This document shows, piece by piece, positions 62,861-64,000 of a stretch of 64,000 bases of DNA (the first letter of the stretch is position 1; each line of letters begins with the position of its first letter). The position numbers and the translations under genes were made by a program. The DNA lies in NCBI RefSeq assembly GCF_000236035.1, contig NZ_JH393259.1:1-64000 (forward strand), in the 5' to 3' direction. Below the pieces are notes generated by a model. It was given only the letters and a program-made list of their open reading frames with translations. It had not been told where the DNA came from and ran no database searches. The stretch comes from Vreelandella boliviensis LC1 (GTDB taxonomy: Bacteria; Pseudomonadota; Gammaproteobacteria; Pseudomonadales; Halomonadaceae).

Positions 62861-64000
62861 TTATTGGCGCGTACCGGCTTCCATCCAGGCTTTCATCATT
62901 TCATCGTAAGGAACGGTGGTGCCCTGCGGCATTTCATTATCCAGCTTGGCTTTGGGCGAGCCCTCTTGATCCAGCCAATATTGTGGATCCTGTTCCTCGT
63001 TGAGCAATGGCGCATAGCTGTCGAAGACGTTGGCGCGGGCCAGGCGATGCATGGTGCTGTCCATATCCGCCGCCAGTTTATCTAGACCTTCCTGAGGCGT
63101 AACTTCACCACTCATTACCGGCGCCAGGTTTTGCCACCATAGCGGTGCCATGCGTGGGTAGTCAGGTACGTTGGTACCGGTAGGTGTCCAGTTCGACTCG
63201 TTGGGGCTGCGGTAAAACTCAACTAAGCCGCCCAGCTTCGGCGCCATTTCGGTCATCTGCTCGGAGAAGATGTCAGATTCGCGAATCGGCGTTAAACCGT
63301 GCATGAGTTTTTCCAGCGACACCGTTTTAGACACAGTGAATTGACCGAACAGCCATGCTGCGGTGCGACGATCTTCAGGGGTTGAGTCAAAGAACGTCCA
63401 TGCCCCCACGTCCTGATAACCCACTTTCATTCCCTCTTCCCAGTAAGGGCCGGTAGGAGAAGGTGCCATACGCCATAGCGGATTGCCTTCGTCGTCAGTC
63501 ACTGCGACCGCAGGGTCGGTCATGTCCGCAGTGAAGGCGGTGTACCAGAAGATTTGCTGAGCGATATGGCCTTGAGCAGGCACGGGGCCGGCTTCACCAA
63601 AGGTCATGCCTTGTGCTTCAGGCGGGGCAAAGTCACGTAGCCAATCGACGGCTTTTTGCATTGCAAATACCGAAGCGGGCGAGTTAGTGGCACCACCACG
63701 GCTGACGCTTGCGCCTACCGGCTGGCTGTCTTCGTTAACCCGGATACCCCAGTCATCCACCGGGTTACCAGAAGGGACGCCGGGGCTGCCCATACCCGCC
63801 ATAGAAAGCCAGGAGTCGTGGAAGCGCCAGCCCAATGATGGGTCGCGGCGGCCGTAATCCATGTGGCCATAAACGGTAGTGCCATCAATTTCACCGACGT
63901 GCTCGGTGAAGAACTCAGCAATATCCTGGTAGGCTGTCCAGTTGGTGGGTACACCTAAGTCGTAACCGTAAATCTCCCGGAATTGCTCCTGTAAGTCTTC
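62861..64000 (-). CDS. ABC transporter solute-binding protein, glycerol/glycerol-phosphate type (partial)
   Basis: The last 379 residues of a large extracellular binding protein; the start lies beyond the window. The frame is open to the edge (EDLQEQFREIYGYDLGVPTN, WTAYQDIAEFF). The stretch YGYDLGVPTNWTAYQDIAEF is typical of bacterial family 1 binding proteins, and the size and neighbourhood fit GlpV, the binding component of GlpSTPQV. It precedes glpD on the same strand (127 bp spacer), so uptake and oxidation may share control. Confidence 0.8.
   Translation of the reverse strand, partial: EDLQEQFREIYGYDLGVPTNWTAYQDIAEFFTEHVGEIDGTTVYGHMDYGRRDPSLGWRFHDSWLSMAGMGSPGVPSGNPVDDWGIRVNEDSQPVGASVSRGGATNSPASVFAMQKAVDWLRDFAPPEAQGMTFGEAGPVPAQGHIAQQIFWYTAFTADMTDPAVAVTDDEGNPLWRMAPSPTGPYWEEGMKVGYQDVGAWTFFDSTPEDRRTAAWLFGQFTVSKTVSLEKLMHGLTPIRESDIFSEQMTEMAPKLGGLVEFYRSPNESNWTPTGTNVPDYPRMAPLWWQNLAPVMSGEVTPQEGLDKLAADMDSTMHRLARANVFDSYAPLLNEEQDPQYWLDQEGSPKAKLDNEMPQGTTVPYDEMMKAWMEAGTRQ

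Noticed and set aside
1-64000. tRNA, rRNA and CRISPR arrays
   Set aside because: No cloverleaf, rRNA segment or regularly spaced repeat set was seen by eye; a tRNAscan-SE and CRISPR search would settle it.

Overview
The window looks like chromosome from a Halomonas/Vreelandella-type gammaproteobacterium (family Halomonadaceae). This is inferred from the mix of genes: a DUF3034, cupredoxin and GGDEF-EAL cluster, an AmpG-type permease, SlyD, a UbiB-like kinase, a DeoR-family GlpR with glpK, glpD and a glycerol-type ABC binding protein, and several diguanylate cyclases. No rRNA, tRNA or CRISPR array was seen.

Region 1 (1-7.3 kb) is AT-rich accessory DNA. Two small ORFs (166-762 and 796-1596) have the end structure of integron gene cassettes. 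Each stop codon lies inside a CxTAAC-type R'' box, and each R'' is complementary to the first bases of its own cassette. Beyond them lie a DUF4760-like membrane protein, unknown ORFs, the C-terminal stump of a tyrosine recombinase, three copies of a TTGGCCGA-centred repeat, and one intact IS3-family (IS407-like) element with 40-bp inverted repeats and a 4-bp target duplication (GAGT).

Region 2 (7.3-20.5 kb) mixes housekeeping and decayed DNA. It holds a PAS-GGDEF-EAL phosphodiesterase, a 2-oxoglutarate/Fe(II) amino-acid hydroxylase followed by a 46-nt palindrome and a structured stretch that may be the 5' end of a group II intron, an IalB-like protein, a PadR/DUF2306 divergent pair with two palindromic operators, a LysE exporter, an O-methyltransferase, and an outer-membrane barrel. 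A graveyard follows (copD, NCS2 permease and BBE-like remnants). After it comes a DUF1326-DUF2182 operon divergent from a STAND ATPase with a C-terminal OmpR-type DNA-binding domain.

Region 3 (20.5-23.5 kb) is a deletion scar that fuses a truncated animal-heme-type peroxidase to the periplasmic part of its likely type I secretion adaptor.

Region 4 (23.6-43.7 kb) is mostly intact core genome: two M48 proteases (one in a lemA operon), two membrane diguanylate cyclases, a ParD-like/MetAP pair, an S8 protease with a stand-alone I9-like partner, a divergent azoR/LysR pair, topoisomerase III, a UbiB-like kinase, a SEC-C protein and AmpG. It also holds a stump of a eukaryotic-type UMP-CMP kinase.

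Region 5 (43.7-53.5 kb) holds slyD, a 40-residue membrane protein behind two FNR/ANR boxes, a periplasmic protein with a translationally coupled cyclase, and a four-gene block on the minus strand (cupredoxin-like, GGDEF-EAL, DUF3034, lipoprotein truncated haemoglobin) that looks like a redox-linked c-di-GMP module. A lytic transglycosylase and proS follow.

Region 6 (53.6-64 kb) is centred on glycerol use: ugpQ, a quinone oxidoreductase, an SLC13/RCK permease, glpR, glpK, glpD and the end of a glycerol/glycerol-phosphate-type solute-binding protein.
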